In this document: positions 59,535-59,562 of the stretch, one piece after another
How positions within the stretch are numbered: position 1 is the stretch's first letter
How the letters are laid out: every line of letters begins with the position of its first letter
Origin: Chromobacterium sinusclupearum
GTDB taxonomy: Bacteria > Pseudomonadota > Gammaproteobacteria > Burkholderiales > Chromobacteriaceae
Assembly: GCF_002902845.1 (NCBI RefSeq)
Contig: NZ_PPTF01000026.1
Span: forward strand, 1-59,562
Length of the DNA: 59,562 nt
Direction: 5' to 3'
Position numbers and translations under genes: made by a program
Notes under the pieces: model-generated
The model's input: only the letters and a program-made list of their open reading frames with translations
What the model was told of the DNA's origin: nothing
Databases searched by the model: none

Positions 59535-59562
59535 TGGGGTGGATGATGGGACTCGAACCCAC
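59535..59562 (-). tRNA. Partial second tRNA, probably tRNA-His
   Basis: The last 28 bases of the window repeat the 3-prime end of the tRNA-His gene (59432-59459) exactly, including CCA and the T arm. The gene continues past the right edge. It is 26 bp upstream of the first copy on the same strand, so the two are probably a tandem pair. The anticodon is not visible. Confidence 0.75.

Overview
The window is GC-rich (above 60 % by eye), densely coded chromosomal DNA of a motile, chitin-using betaproteobacterium. Three things point to Neisseriales, most likely Chromobacterium or a close relative: a sugar and chitin/chitosan gene set, an 88-residue IF-1 paralogue, and a complete flgBCDEFGHIJKL operon led by a sigma-54-like promoter. 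This assignment is inference; no rRNA is present to settle it.

Layout. 1-3600: katG (minus) and a periplasmic binding protein. 3691-10718: a divergent amino-sugar locus. On the minus strand it holds a glucosamine-kinase-like gene, a sugar-binding protein and two permeases, without an ATPase. On the plus strand it holds a ROK regulator and a GH9 enzyme of the exo-glucosaminidase type. 10784-14261: an RhlE-type RNA helicase, an orphan gene that may be AcrVA2-like, and a tandem receiver protein whose first receiver has lost its phospho-acceptor. 14354-24604: the flagellar rod/hook/ring operon, with a sigma-54-like promoter, three upstream direct repeats, and an internal sigma-28-like promoter before flgK. 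24773-32748: a YajR-like exporter, uvrA, a palindromic CACGAAA-type intergenic element, small genes, a secreted GH19 chitinase with a very long dyad over its ribosome-binding site and start codon, and the extended IF-1 paralogue. 32947-37942: a MocR regulator divergent from a LysE exporter, then four tightly packed genes (isochorismatase-like, DUF1737, EamA, GATase/AraC regulator). 37965-40047: FlgP-like and FlgT proteins behind a sigma-28-like promoter. 40202-43912: fbpABC iron(III) uptake. 43994-50326: YbaK-like protein, a soluble PAS chemoreceptor, the lrp / dadA-dadX D-alanine catabolic locus, and a double-PAS protein with a minimal MCP tip. 50580-57321: a two-partner secretion pair. 57387-59562: pirin, a GntR/FCD regulator with its probable operator, and tandem tRNA-His genes, the second cut by the window edge.

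How the parts fit. Secreted chitinase, amino-sugar uptake, GH9 cleavage and kinase make a plausible route for chito-oligosaccharides. The hook/rod operon and FlgP/FlgT build the flagellum that the two chemoreceptor-like proteins would steer. Start codons were moved from the longest open frame wherever a ribosome-binding site or family alignment argued for it; each case is stated. No insertion sequence, integrase, prophage or CRISPR array was seen.
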